Shown one piece after another: positions 1 to 8,005 of a DNA stretch of 64,000 bases. A model generated the notes under the pieces. It had not been told where the DNA came from. It did no database searches and saw only the letters and a list, made by a program, of their open reading frames with translations. The DNA is taken from assembly GCF_002302635.1 (NCBI RefSeq), contig NZ_CP022387.1, positions 2,480,001 to 2,544,000 of the forward strand, in the 5' to 3' direction. The first letter of the stretch is position 1, and every line of letters begins with the position of its first letter. Both the position numbers and the translations under genes were made by a program. The DNA comes from Capnocytophaga stomatis. Lineage in GTDB: Bacteria; Bacteroidota; Bacteroidia; Flavobacteriales; Flavobacteriaceae.

Positions 1-1
1 A

Positions 2-268
2 CACGGAGTACGTTTGGATACACACGTGTACGACGGATATACGATTCCGCCTAACTACGACTCAATGATTGCGAAGCTCATAACTACGGCTCAAACTCGT
101 GAAGAGGCAATAGCAAAAATGAAACGGGCTTTGGATGAATTCGTGGTAGAGGGCATAAAAACGACGATTCCTTTCCACTTACAATTAATGGACGACCCGG
201 ATTATTTGGCTGGTAATTACACCACTAAGTTTATGGAGTCTTTTAAGATGAATCCTCCACAGGAATAG
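2..268 (+). CDS. accC: Acetyl-CoA carboxylase, biotin carboxylase subunit (C-terminal end only)
   Basis: Partial gene running in from before the window; 88 codons are visible before the TAG stop. The product would carry out ATP-dependent carboxylation of biotin on AccB, the first half-reaction of acetyl-CoA carboxylase in fatty acid synthesis (cytoplasm). The visible part carries [20 protein letters not shown], matching the biotin carboxylase C-terminal signature (GYxVPPxYDSxxAKL), followed by the usual short helical tail. The gene is followed 12 bases after its stop by a hairpin terminator. The family assignment rests on the C-terminal domain alone, so a propionyl- or other acyl-CoA carboxylase alpha subunit cannot be excluded. 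Confidence 0.85.
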   Translation, partial: HGVRLDTHVYDGYTIPPNYDSMIAKLITTAQTREEAIAKMKRALDEFVVEGIKTTIPFHLQLMDDPDYLAGNYTTKFMESFKMNPPQE

Positions 269-280
269 TAAATAATATAA

Positions 281-310
281 AAAAATCCCTGATATTCAGG
301 GATTTTTTTA
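281..310 (+). terminator. Rho-independent terminator after accC
   Basis: Stem AAATCCCTGA / TCAGGGATTT with a 3-base loop, followed by a T run. Its A-rich left side means it could also work for the convergent GH3 gene on the minus strand, whose stop codon is at 324. Confidence 0.85.
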
Positions 311-323
311 TGCCTTTAATAGA

Positions 324-3233
324 TTAATTTATGATTGAATTATAAACAATTCGCTGAATTTTCGGACGAATATTTTCCTTGATTAATAAGTTATTTTCAG
401 CAGTGGGAAAGGTTCTGTTTGACAGAAAAACAATAACTATTTCATTATCAGGGTCTGCCCAAGCATATGTGCCAGTGAAACCCGTATGCCCAAAGCTTGA
501 CATCGGGACGCAACCACACGTAGGACCTTCTCCGTCAATTTGTGGTTTATCAAATCCTAATCCTCTTCGGTTGTTTTCACTACAGAACATACACGTATTG
601 AATAAGTTAACAATTTGTGGTTGTAAGTACCATTCTCCTCCGTAATATCCTTTTTGTAGAAACATTTGCATCATTTTTGCCACATCGTCTGCATTTCCGA
701 AAAGCCCGGCGTGTCCGCCCACACCACCGAGCATTGCAGCTCCTTGGTCGTGTACATATCCGCGTATTTCTTGTCTTCGGAAGTAATTATCAACCTCCGA
801 AGGTGCGATATTTCCTAAAGGAAAACGCTCTAACGGAAAATAGGTGAGGTGATATGCACCCATTCCGCGATAAAAATCCTGCTGAATTGCCTCTGAAAGT
901 GAAATATTTGACTTTTTTTCAATATATTTTTTGAAATAATAATAAGGTAAATCGCTGTACAGATACTTTTTTCGTTTGATGAGGTCGCAATCGTCAATTT
1001 GTTGATAAATAAAATTGCTGTAATCGTTTTTTATGTAAAGGTTTTTTGCCACTTGAACTGAAAAATCATTGCTTTTTACATTACTATAAACTTCTTTTAG
1101 AGGTTTTTTTTGAGTATCAAGCGTTTTCAGGTAAAAAGGTATCCACGAAGGGAATTGGGCGTAATGAGCCAAAACATTCATCATTTTCAAATTCCCTTTG
1201 TTGGTGTTCTTCAATTCGGGAAGTAAATCTGAAAATGAGGAATTTATGTTGAATCCTTCTTGGGCGTATATTTTCATTAATTCGGGTAAAGTAACCAAAA
1301 TTTTAGTAAGAGAAGCAAGGTCATAAATAGAATTGTCTTTCACCAAATTTTTCTCGTTATAGTCAAGTGTTCCGAAGTTTTTTCGATATACAATTTTTCC
1401 TTGTTTTGCGACCAAAATTTGCATTCCAGGAGCCATTCTTTTATCAAGAACAACTTTAGCGATGCTGTCAATAGAACTGAGTTTTTTTGAACTTAATCCT
1501 ACACTTTCAGGTAATCCGTAGGACAAACGACCAATTTTTGGCGTGCTAACAGACGTATTTACAGGTAGTTCAGGATGCGCCGAAACAGGTAAAACTCCTT
1601 TTCCTTCAATGGCTCCAAAAATAAGTTGAGCGGTTTTTTCCTGAGCAACTTTGTGATTTTGGTATGAAACTATGATGCTTTCAATGTTTGTTAAGTTTTT
1701 CACATCCAGCAAAGCGTAAGGTCGAGTAAAAACAGAAAGAATTACTTTCTTTTTCTTTGCAATTTCCTCCAGCCAAATAAGTTCTTCTTTCGTGAATTTG
1801 TACGCATCCCACGGAGTTTTGTCGGGTTTATGCAAGCCTATGATGACCGTTTGATATGGCTCGGTGCTTTTCAGCAATTGTTCTGTGGATTTAGGCTCGA
1901 TAATCGCTACATCGGCGTATTTTCGCAGATTTGTGTAAAATGTCCAGCCACTATCATTTCCAAACTTGATATAAGCAATTTTTTGTTTATCTAAGTTCTT
2001 TATAGGTAATAGTTTATCTTCATTTTTGGCAACAGTCAAAGCGTTTTCAAAAATTTCTTCCAAAAGTAAATCGTCTTCAAGCGTATGTAAATTCTGGTTA
2101 ATGGTTTCTAAATTCAGTGGTTCAAATTTATACAAACCAACTTTGTATTTTGCCATTAGAATTTTTTTAACTGAATACGCTAAACGTTCTTCAGTGATTT
2201 TTTTACTTTGATAAGCTTTTTTTATTGATTCAAAGCCCTTTACAAGATTTTCAGGCATTAGTAGAATATCATTTCCCGCTAAAAAAGCAGCGACTTCCAC
2301 TTCGCCCACAGGCAAATATTCCGAAACGCCCTTCATTCCAAGAGCATCGGTGTAAACCAAACCTTCAAATCCCATTTGAGTCTTTAAAATATCGGTGATA
2401 ATGTGATGGGAAAGGGAAGAAGGAAGCCCCACTTTTGATTCGAGTGCAGGGATATTCAAATGACCGACCATTACGCTGGCAACACCGTTATTTATTAATT
2501 CTCTGAAAGGATACATTTCTATTTCGTGAAGCCTTTCGGAAGGAAAGTTAATCAATGGCAGAGTTTTATGTGAATCTTTTGAAGTGTCACCGTGACCAGG
2601 AAAATGTTTTGCACTTCCCAGAATTCCAGCCGATTGCACTCCTTTTGTAAAAGCAATTCCTTTAAGGGCTACATTTTGTTTATCTTCTCCGAAAGAACGA
2701 TTCCCAATGATTGGATTTGCGGGATTTGTATTTACATCAATATCCGGAGCGAAATTAAACTGCATACCAAGCTGTCTGCAATGCTGCCCAATACGGAATC
2801 CGGCACGCTCAATGAGTTCGTTGTTCTTTATAGCTCCCATCGTCATATTCCAAGGATAAGCAAAGGTTGAATCCAAACGCATTGCCAATCCCCATTCGGC
2901 ATCCATTGACATAAATAGAGGGATTTTTGATAAAGATTGGTATTCATTTGTTAGCTTAGCTTGACGTTTTGGTCCTCCTTTCGAGAATATAATACCTCCG
3001 ATGTGATATTTTTTGATTAATTCTTTAATATATTCCGTATTTTTGGTTCCAATTTGGCTTGAAAATACAGAAACCATAAACAATTGCCCTATTTTTTCAT
3101 CTAAGGACATATTTTTATACGTATTTTCTACCCATTTTTTTTGTTCTTGCTCATCTTTTGCTACCAAAGGATTAATTTTTTGGGCAGAAATATTCTGAAT
3201 AATAAAAAATAATATAAAAATTTTGTATTTCAT
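324..3233 (-). CDS. Secreted GH3 N-acetylhexosaminidase fused to a serine beta-lactamase-like domain
   Basis: A 969-residue two-domain protein. Residues 1-18 are a Sec signal peptide (ending SAQ). Residues about 35-380 are a glycoside hydrolase family 3 NagZ-type barrel: the loop KHFPGHGDTSKDSH (209-222) contains the Asp220-x-His222 acid/base dyad of bacterial NagZ, and Asp295 in LVYTDALGM is the expected nucleophile. A linker of about 190 residues leads to a class C beta-lactamase/DD-peptidase-like domain with SLTK (640-643), a YSD/YSN-type element and HTG near the C-terminus. The fusion is known in Bacteroidota and is usually annotated as beta-N-acetylglucosaminidase. Inferred role: periplasmic or surface cleavage of GlcNAc from peptidoglycan or host glycans, with an attached esterase/peptidase activity. 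The substrate of the second domain is unknown. Confidence 0.9.
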   Translation of the reverse strand: MKYKIFILFFIIQNISAQKINPLVAKDEQEQKKWVENTYKNMSLDEKIGQLFMVSVFSSQIGTKNTEYIKELIKKYHIGGIIFSKGGPKRQAKLTNEYQSLSKIPLFMSMDAEWGLAMRLDSTFAYPWNMTMGAIKNNELIERAGFRIGQHCRQLGMQFNFAPDIDVNTNPANPIIGNRSFGEDKQNVALKGIAFTKGVQSAGILGSAKHFPGHGDTSKDSHKTLPLINFPSERLHEIEMYPFRELINNGVASVMVGHLNIPALESKVGLPSSLSHHIITDILKTQMGFEGLVYTDALGMKGVSEYLPVGEVEVAAFLAGNDILLMPENLVKGFESIKKAYQSKKITEERLAYSVKKILMAKYKVGLYKFEPLNLETINQNLHTLEDDLLLEEIFENALTVAKNEDKLLPIKNLDKQKIAYIKFGNDSGWTFYTNLRKYADVAIIEPKSTEQLLKSTEPYQTVIIGLHKPDKTPWDAYKFTKEELIWLEEIAKKKKVILSVFTRPYALLDVKNLTNIESIIVSYQNHKVAQEKTAQLIFGAIEGKGVLPVSAHPELPVNTSVSTPKIGRLSYGLPESVGLSSKKLSSIDSIAKVVLDKRMAPGMQILVAKQGKIVYRKNFGTLDYNEKNLVKDNSIYDLASLTKILVTLPELMKIYAQEGFNINSSFSDLLPELKNTNKGNLKMMNVLAHYAQFPSWIPFYLKTLDTQKKPLKEVYSNVKSNDFSVQVAKNLYIKNDYSNFIYQQIDDCDLIKRKKYLYSDLPYYYFKKYIEKKSNISLSEAIQQDFYRGMGAYHLTYFPLERFPLGNIAPSEVDNYFRRQEIRGYVHDQGAAMLGGVGGHAGLFGNADDVAKMMQMFLQKGYYGGEWYLQPQIVNLFNTCMFCSENNRRGLGFDKPQIDGEGPTCGCVPMSSFGHTGFTGTYAWADPDNEIVIVFLSNRTFPTAENNLLIKENIRPKIQRIVYNSIIN

Positions 3234-3281
3234 TGTTTTCTTTATGTTTCTCTTTCTTAATAAGAATGTTATGTGTTGAAA

Positions 3282-5324
3282 TTATTGCTTTTGGCTATCA
3301 ATATCTCCATTTCCTACGGGAAGGAAAAAAGCCATCGGATTCTGTTTGAAACGTACCCAAACGGATTTTGTCAAGTTTTTTAATTCATAAAGAGGAACTT
3401 CACGTGAACGTAAAGCTATCCACAACGATAACGAAAAACTAACAATAAAGTTCCCAAATCCGATGATGAAAATGCCGATAATTGTCCAAATCAGTATGTT
3501 TAAAGTGACGTTAAAACCAGCTCCGAAAAGCCCTAAAGCCAAACTTCCGCTTGCAAAGGTAATGTGACGAATGTCCAAATCCAGCCCCAGAAATGTTCCG
3601 ACAACTCCCGTGCATCCCATAAAGAAACCAAACCAAACATTGGAAATGATTCCAGGCCATTTTTTTTGCATCCAACCGGAAATTTTAACCATTTTTTCTT
3701 TGCCAAAAACCCCTTTCAAAACAGGATGTTCTGATAAACGATAGTAAAAATTGTTGAAATTATTAACACTCGCCACGTTTCCTGCAATAATTCCGGAAAG
3801 AAAAAGGAATACTCCCGCAATACAAGAGTGCAGAAACACAGGCGTTTGACGTATGTCCAACTCTGCCAGCAGTTTATCGCTTTTTGATTCGGCTAAGTTA
3901 TAACCTGTCAGATAAAAAAGCCCCCAAATAAGTAGTAAACTCACGGGAAAGGCAGCCAAAACGTTTCCTGCAAAAGCAATAAATTGCGAGCGGAAAAGCC
4001 TTGTGAATAACGCCGAAAACTCGGAATATTGTTTCTCTTTTTTCTTTTTGTCGTTAGTATTCAGGTTTTCTAAGGTTTTAGCGATGGTTGAAGCCGTCAT
4101 AGCGGGCTGTTTGGTAGCTAATGTAGCACCAACCAAATAAATAACAACAAAACCAATGGCATAATTCAAGCTGTAATTCAATGCATAAATAAATTCACTT
4201 GTATCTAATTTGGACAGAAATAATTTTGCCAAACACATAAATCCTACGACAACTCCGCCCCACAATGCGGTTCTGAACATAGTGAAATATTCTTTGCTTC
4301 CGGAAGTTATGTAATGTTCCCCCGTTTTTCCCGTGTAGTTTGTAATTTCGTAAGTAATGTTGTAAACGCTGTCATTTATCAATTTACGAACGTTATTTTT
4401 CTTGGCGTTGGTTTTGACCAAACTTAAATAAAATTGAATTGTTTTGGTTCGTTTTTCTTCCTCACTGCTGATAAACAGAAAGTTATAAAGCTTTCGGATT
4501 CGTCGTATTTGCTGACGAATAAGCAAAAGAGTTTGGTTTACGCTGAATGAAATTCCGTATTTAGATGTGTTGTTAACTGCTTGTTCTACAAAATTTTCAC
4601 ATTGTTCGGACAGAATATTAAGCTGTTTGTAATCCAGTTTGTATTCTTCCATATCCAAATAAGCCTTGTTTTTGGCCTCCATATTCCGATGTATGGCGTT
4701 GAGTTCTTCATCAATGGCAATGAACGGGCTTTCAAGTGATGAATATTCCGGAACCATACGCATCACATCGGTTTGAAGAGCAAATCCGCCCATCCGTTGT
4801 GAGAGAATCATCATTGATAATAAAATCTCTTTGGAAGTGGCTTTATCTTTGGAATCGTCATAAAACGTTGGTAATGAAAGTACATCAAAAAGACTGTGCC
4901 AATCTTCCATCGGAACGGATTGTAACCAAACAGAGTCAGAAGATTTGTAAAATATCTGATTTAGAACATATTGTATGCTATTATGCGAAGGCTGGTCGGG
5001 AATAAGCTGATGTGAAAGTCTTCGGCGAAGTTCCCTGAAAAAGGAAACACTGCTAAGCAAACCGGCATCGGTTAAAAGGTTTGTTTTTTCTTTTTTTGAG
5101 AAAACAGAATATAATTTTTGAGTCAGAAAATCTGCTTTTGCTTTATCGTTGCGTATTTCGGAAAGCAATTCGTCAATTCTGACAACAGGAGTTTTCTTGG
5201 TGTATTTTGCACGATGATAGTAAACCAAGTCAAATATGAAATCAATATCCTCATATTCAGTTGTGGACATATATTTTTCAAAGATTTCACAAATTGATTG
5301 ATGATTTCGCTTTATTGTTAGCAT
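3282..5324 (-). CDS. Polytopic membrane protein of the 'site-specific recombinase' (Gcr, SpecificRecomb) family
   Basis: 680 residues from the chosen ATG. The longer reading starting at 5360 is unlikely because a TATATTTG -7 box lies at 5349-5356, so transcription begins after that codon. The N-terminal half is soluble and helical; the C-terminal half (about residues 340-650) has six to eight membrane segments, including a conserved run near FFMGCTGVVGTFLGLDLDIR. This matches the family annotated after the gonococcal gcr gene. Nothing visible resembles a tyrosine or serine recombinase: no RHRY box or serine resolvase motif was seen, and a membrane protein is an improbable recombinase. I treat the family name as historical and the function as unknown. 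Confidence 0.75.
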   Translation of the reverse strand: MLTIKRNHQSICEIFEKYMSTTEYEDIDFIFDLVYYHRAKYTKKTPVVRIDELLSEIRNDKAKADFLTQKLYSVFSKKEKTNLLTDAGLLSSVSFFRELRRRLSHQLIPDQPSHNSIQYVLNQIFYKSSDSVWLQSVPMEDWHSLFDVLSLPTFYDDSKDKATSKEILLSMMILSQRMGGFALQTDVMRMVPEYSSLESPFIAIDEELNAIHRNMEAKNKAYLDMEEYKLDYKQLNILSEQCENFVEQAVNNTSKYGISFSVNQTLLLIRQQIRRIRKLYNFLFISSEEEKRTKTIQFYLSLVKTNAKKNNVRKLINDSVYNITYEITNYTGKTGEHYITSGSKEYFTMFRTALWGGVVVGFMCLAKLFLSKLDTSEFIYALNYSLNYAIGFVVIYLVGATLATKQPAMTASTIAKTLENLNTNDKKKKEKQYSEFSALFTRLFRSQFIAFAGNVLAAFPVSLLLIWGLFYLTGYNLAESKSDKLLAELDIRQTPVFLHSCIAGVFLFLSGIIAGNVASVNNFNNFYYRLSEHPVLKGVFGKEKMVKISGWMQKKWPGIISNVWFGFFMGCTGVVGTFLGLDLDIRHITFASGSLALGLFGAGFNVTLNILIWTIIGIFIIGFGNFIVSFSLSLWIALRSREVPLYELKNLTKSVWVRFKQNPMAFFLPVGNGDIDSQKQ

Positions 5325-5348
5325 ATATAAGATTTCGTTTTTAGTGGG

Positions 5349-5356
5349 CAAATATA
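5349..5356 (-). promoter_or_regulatory. -7 promoter box for the Gcr-family gene
   Basis: Minus-strand TATATTTG, a perfect match to the Bacteroidota -7 consensus TAnnTTTG. No clear -33 TTTG was found at 19-20 bases. It decides the start of the gene at 5324. Confidence 0.55.
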
Positions 5357-5557
5357 GCAAAAAAAGTGGAAACTATCGCTGTTAGAAACGCACAGAAAAA
5401 ATTGAAAATCTTTGAATTAAAGCGATAAAGGATAGATGATTTTGAAAGGTTATTCTTTCATTATTGATAAAAAATAGCAAGCTATTTTAGGAAAGAAACA
5501 AAAAGGCTGTGCAAAACTCCAAGAAATTTTCCACACAGCCTTTTTGGTGGGAAAATA

Positions 5558-6745
5558 TTATTTGTCAGAAACCAAGTAGCACGAAACTAACCAATGATTC
5601 TGCTGGTCGCCTGTGTTGGACGTTGCAGGAATTACAATTTCCAAAGAATGGTTGCCTTTTTTCAAGTTGCCAAGTTTCACATTTTCAGGAACTACCGAAG
5701 AACCCGGGCACCAATTGGAACGTGATAAATCGGATGAGGCTAATCGCTCCTCAACGGCTTTTTTTACGCGTTCACGATTTTCGTTGTAAGCAATTGCTGT
5801 ATCTTTTTTAGTCCAAACTCCTGAAGAAGGATTAAAACGACGGAAAGAAGCACAATCATCACGCCAAGGAATGAAGTCAATTACTTTTTTCGTATCAAAA
5901 TACACCGAATTATTGATTTTTGTAAACTCGTCACCACCGGAATGCCCTCCGTGACCCGTAGTTATATAGTATAATTCTGCATTTTTGATGTCTTTTTTCA
6001 GATTTATAGTGTGTTTTAGGCTTGTTTTAGCGAAAAGGTCTGGTATTTTTTGTCCGTTTACGTAATAAATTGTGTTAATTAAGGGAGTTACGACTTTTTT
6101 AGGGCGAGGTCTGCCAGAATACGTCAAAGATACATCGGCAAGATAACCTTTATCTGTCCAAGTATCAATCCAAATTCCGATGTAGAATGTTCCCGTAAGC
6201 AGAGATTCTAACTGAGAAACATCTTGTGTCCAAACCACTTTTTCTTCCCATTTTGGAACAGAAACGGGGCGGTAATAACGCATATTTGGGAATTTTGATT
6301 CATCACTGTAATGCCCCACACCGAAAGGAGTCATAAAACGCAATACCTCAATTGGCAAATCATATCCAGAAACTGATTTAATTCCGTTATAATCATTATT
6401 ATGCCCGCTTTCAGAAGGTAATTTTTTGCTTCCTTGAGCTACATTGATAACATTTATCAAATCTTCATTTTTGAAAACGAAACACGAACCTGATTTGTCC
6501 CAAGTGTCTCCATTAGAGCGAATTGTAACGGAAACGGAAACATCTGTACCTTTGCGATATTCGGGGACAGTTACTTTTTTAACCAATAATCGTCCTTGTT
6601 GCAGACGGATAATTCCAGAGGGAGTTTCTGCTTTGTCAGCAAAGTTGATAAGTGCATTTTCAAAAACTTTGATAGTTTTCGCCTCTTGAGCGGTGGAGTA
6701 AATAGCAAAACACAAAGTTAATAAGCTAAAAATAAATCGTTTCAT
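5558..6745 (-). CDS. Secreted peptide-N-glycosidase F (PNGase F-like)
   Basis: 395 residues with a Sec signal peptide (about 1-19). The product would release asparagine-linked glycans by hydrolysing the GlcNAc-Asn amide. Two eight-stranded domains of the PNGase F fold are expected. Aligned by eye with Elizabethkingia PNGase F: TWDKSG (Asp83) corresponds to the essential Asp60 in EWDRY; GGDEF (Glu273) to Glu206 in CAEWCF; WIDTWTDKG (Asp194) to Glu118 in TETWLAKG, an acidic but shorter side chain. SNWCPGSSVVP (343-353) matches the GWCPG segment of the C-terminal domain. The protein is somewhat longer than the classical enzyme. It stands alone, not next to SusC/SusD genes. It probably acts on host glycoproteins as part of foraging; its specificity for core-fucosylated or high-mannose glycans cannot be told from sequence. 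Confidence 0.85.
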   Translation of the reverse strand: MKRFIFSLLTLCFAIYSTAQEAKTIKVFENALINFADKAETPSGIIRLQQGRLLVKKVTVPEYRKGTDVSVSVTIRSNGDTWDKSGSCFVFKNEDLINVINVAQGSKKLPSESGHNNDYNGIKSVSGYDLPIEVLRFMTPFGVGHYSDESKFPNMRYYRPVSVPKWEEKVVWTQDVSQLESLLTGTFYIGIWIDTWTDKGYLADVSLTYSGRPRPKKVVTPLINTIYYVNGQKIPDLFAKTSLKHTINLKKDIKNAELYYITTGHGGHSGGDEFTKINNSVYFDTKKVIDFIPWRDDCASFRRFNPSSGVWTKKDTAIAYNENRERVKKAVEERLASSDLSRSNWCPGSSVVPENVKLGNLKKGNHSLEIVIPATSNTGDQQNHWLVSCYLVSDK

Positions 6746-6779
6746 ATGAAAATATAATTAATTAATCACAAATGAGCGT

Positions 6780-6810
6780 CAAAATTACGAAAAAATGAAC
6801 TCTTACCGAA
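6780..6810 (-). promoter_or_regulatory. Promoter of the PNGase F gene
   Basis: Minus strand: -7 box TAATTTTG at 6787-6780 and TTCG at 6810-6807, spacer 19. One mismatch to TTTG-N19-TAnnTTTG. Confidence 0.55.
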
Positions 6811-6841
6811 AAAAATTACTTTTTTATTTTTGGAAGAACTT

Positions 6842-6873
6842 TTTGTTTATTTGCGAAAAAAATTGTATCTTCG
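6842..6873 (+). promoter_or_regulatory. Promoter of the NfeD-like gene
   Basis: TTTG at 6842-6845, 20-base spacer, then TATCTTCG at 6866-6873 (one mismatch to TAnnTTTG). The ATG follows 21 bases downstream. Confidence 0.6.
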
Positions 6874-6894
6874 GTGCGATAAAAAAAGCTATTT

Positions 6895-7458
6895 ATGGAA
6901 ATTTTTGATAATATGGATTTCTTTTTGAAAGGATTTTGGTTTGTTGCGATTCCAACAACGGTAATATTTTTGATTCAAACGGTGATGACTTTTATTGGAG
7001 CAAATGCTTCCGATGGTCTTGAAGCTGATTTTGACGGAGATTTTGATGGTGGAGATGCACCTTTTCAAGTTTTTTCAGTGCGAAATTTAATCAACTTTTT
7101 GCTCGGATTCAGTTGGACAGGAATTACGTTTTATCATCTGATTGACAGCAAAATACTACTGACTTTCGTGGCTATTGCCGTGGGGTGTTTGTTTGTGTAT
7201 TTATTCTTTTTGGTAATTCGCGTTTTGATGCGTTTGGCTGAAGATAATTCGTTTAAAATCAGTGAAACAATTGGAAAAATAGCTGAGGTTTATATTCCAA
7301 TTCCCGAGCGAAAATCGGGTAGAGGGAAAGTTACTTTGAGCGTCAGAGGAACGCTGCGGGAACTTGATGCAATGACTGAAGGGGAACGTATTGCTTCCAA
7401 TTCCGTGGTGAAAATTCTTCGGGAAGAAAATGGGATTCTGGTCGTTGAAAAAGCATAA
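6895..7458 (+). CDS. NfeD/YuaF-like membrane protein with C-terminal OB-fold
   Basis: 187 residues. About three hydrophobic segments (residues 10-35, 60-80, 85-112) are split by an acidic Asp/Gly-rich loop (39-55). A soluble C-terminal domain (about 120-187; GKVTLSVRGTLRELDAM) resembles the OB-fold of NfeD/YuaF proteins. Members of this family typically pair with flotillins in membrane microdomain organisation, and in many genomes the two genes are adjacent. Here the likely partner flotillin lies about 6 kb away on the other strand, with lon and lysA in between. It has no ClpP-like protease domain, so it belongs to the short NfeD class. Partnership with the flotillin is inference. Confidence 0.75.
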   Translation: MEIFDNMDFFLKGFWFVAIPTTVIFLIQTVMTFIGANASDGLEADFDGDFDGGDAPFQVFSVRNLINFLLGFSWTGITFYHLIDSKILLTFVAIAVGCLFVYLFFLVIRVLMRLAEDNSFKISETIGKIAEVYIPIPERKSGRGKVTLSVRGTLRELDAMTEGERIASNSVVKILREENGILVVEKA

Positions 7459-7494
7459 AAAAAAGCCGAATATTCAAAAATATTCGGCTTTTTT
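7459..7494. terminator. Bidirectional terminator between the NfeD-like and DUF4112 genes
   Basis: Perfect 16-base arms (7459-7474 and 7479-7494, core AAGCCGAATATT) with A and T runs on either side, serving both convergent genes. Confidence 0.9.
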
Positions 7495-7495
7495 C

Positions 7496-7990
7496 TTAAT
7501 TGAAAATCCATTTGTATAATCCTGAAAAAGTGGTTATTATAAGCCAAATCAGCAAACAGATTAATATCAGAACGGTAACAACCCCGATGGTTGTCCATAA
7601 CGCTCGTTTGTTGACCTGCTGAATGACCTTTTTATCATCATTTACAAAACCAACAATCAGTTCAAAATTGTTTTTATAAGAACGATGCACAAAATCAAGC
7701 ACTATTCCTGCATACGGAATTAACCCTATAAGTATGTCTATCAATGAATTAAGTAAGATAGCCATAGTCAATCGGTAGGATTTTACCTTAACAGCCGCCA
7801 CATACAGAAATGAATAGCTAAAAAACTGAGTTGCAATATCTCCAACAATGGGAATTAAGCCAATAATTCCGTCGAGATAATAATCGTCCATCCATTTCTT
7901 TGTATTTTTGATGATTTGATAATGAACGCTTTTTTCTATTTCCAGTTTTTTTAATTCTTTTCGTGTTTTATGTTTTTCTTCTAAATTCAA
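7496..7990 (-). CDS. DUF4112 membrane protein, co-transcribed with lon
   Basis: 164 residues. The segment YYLDGIIGLIPIVGDIATQF followed by LIDILIGLIPYAGIVLDFVH is the paired IPxxGD / LIPxxGxxxDF hairpin typical of DUF4112, and residues 127-155 are a further transmembrane helix. The charged N-terminus (residues 1-30) is probably cytoplasmic. Molecular function is not known for the family. The gene starts 15 bases after the stop of lon on the same strand, so the two probably form one transcript, which hints at a role in membrane or envelope stress but does not prove it. Confidence 0.75.
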   Translation of the reverse strand: MNLEEKHKTRKELKKLEIEKSVHYQIIKNTKKWMDDYYLDGIIGLIPIVGDIATQFFSYSFLYVAAVKVKSYRLTMAILLNSLIDILIGLIPYAGIVLDFVHRSYKNNFELIVGFVNDDKKVIQQVNKRALWTTIGVVTVLILICLLIWLIITTFSGLYKWIFN

Positions 7991-8005
7991 ATTTCTTTTT
8001 TGTTG

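Noticed and set aside
3282-5324. DNA recombinase function implied by the family name
   Set aside because: No recombinase catalytic motif; the sequence is that of a polytopic membrane protein.
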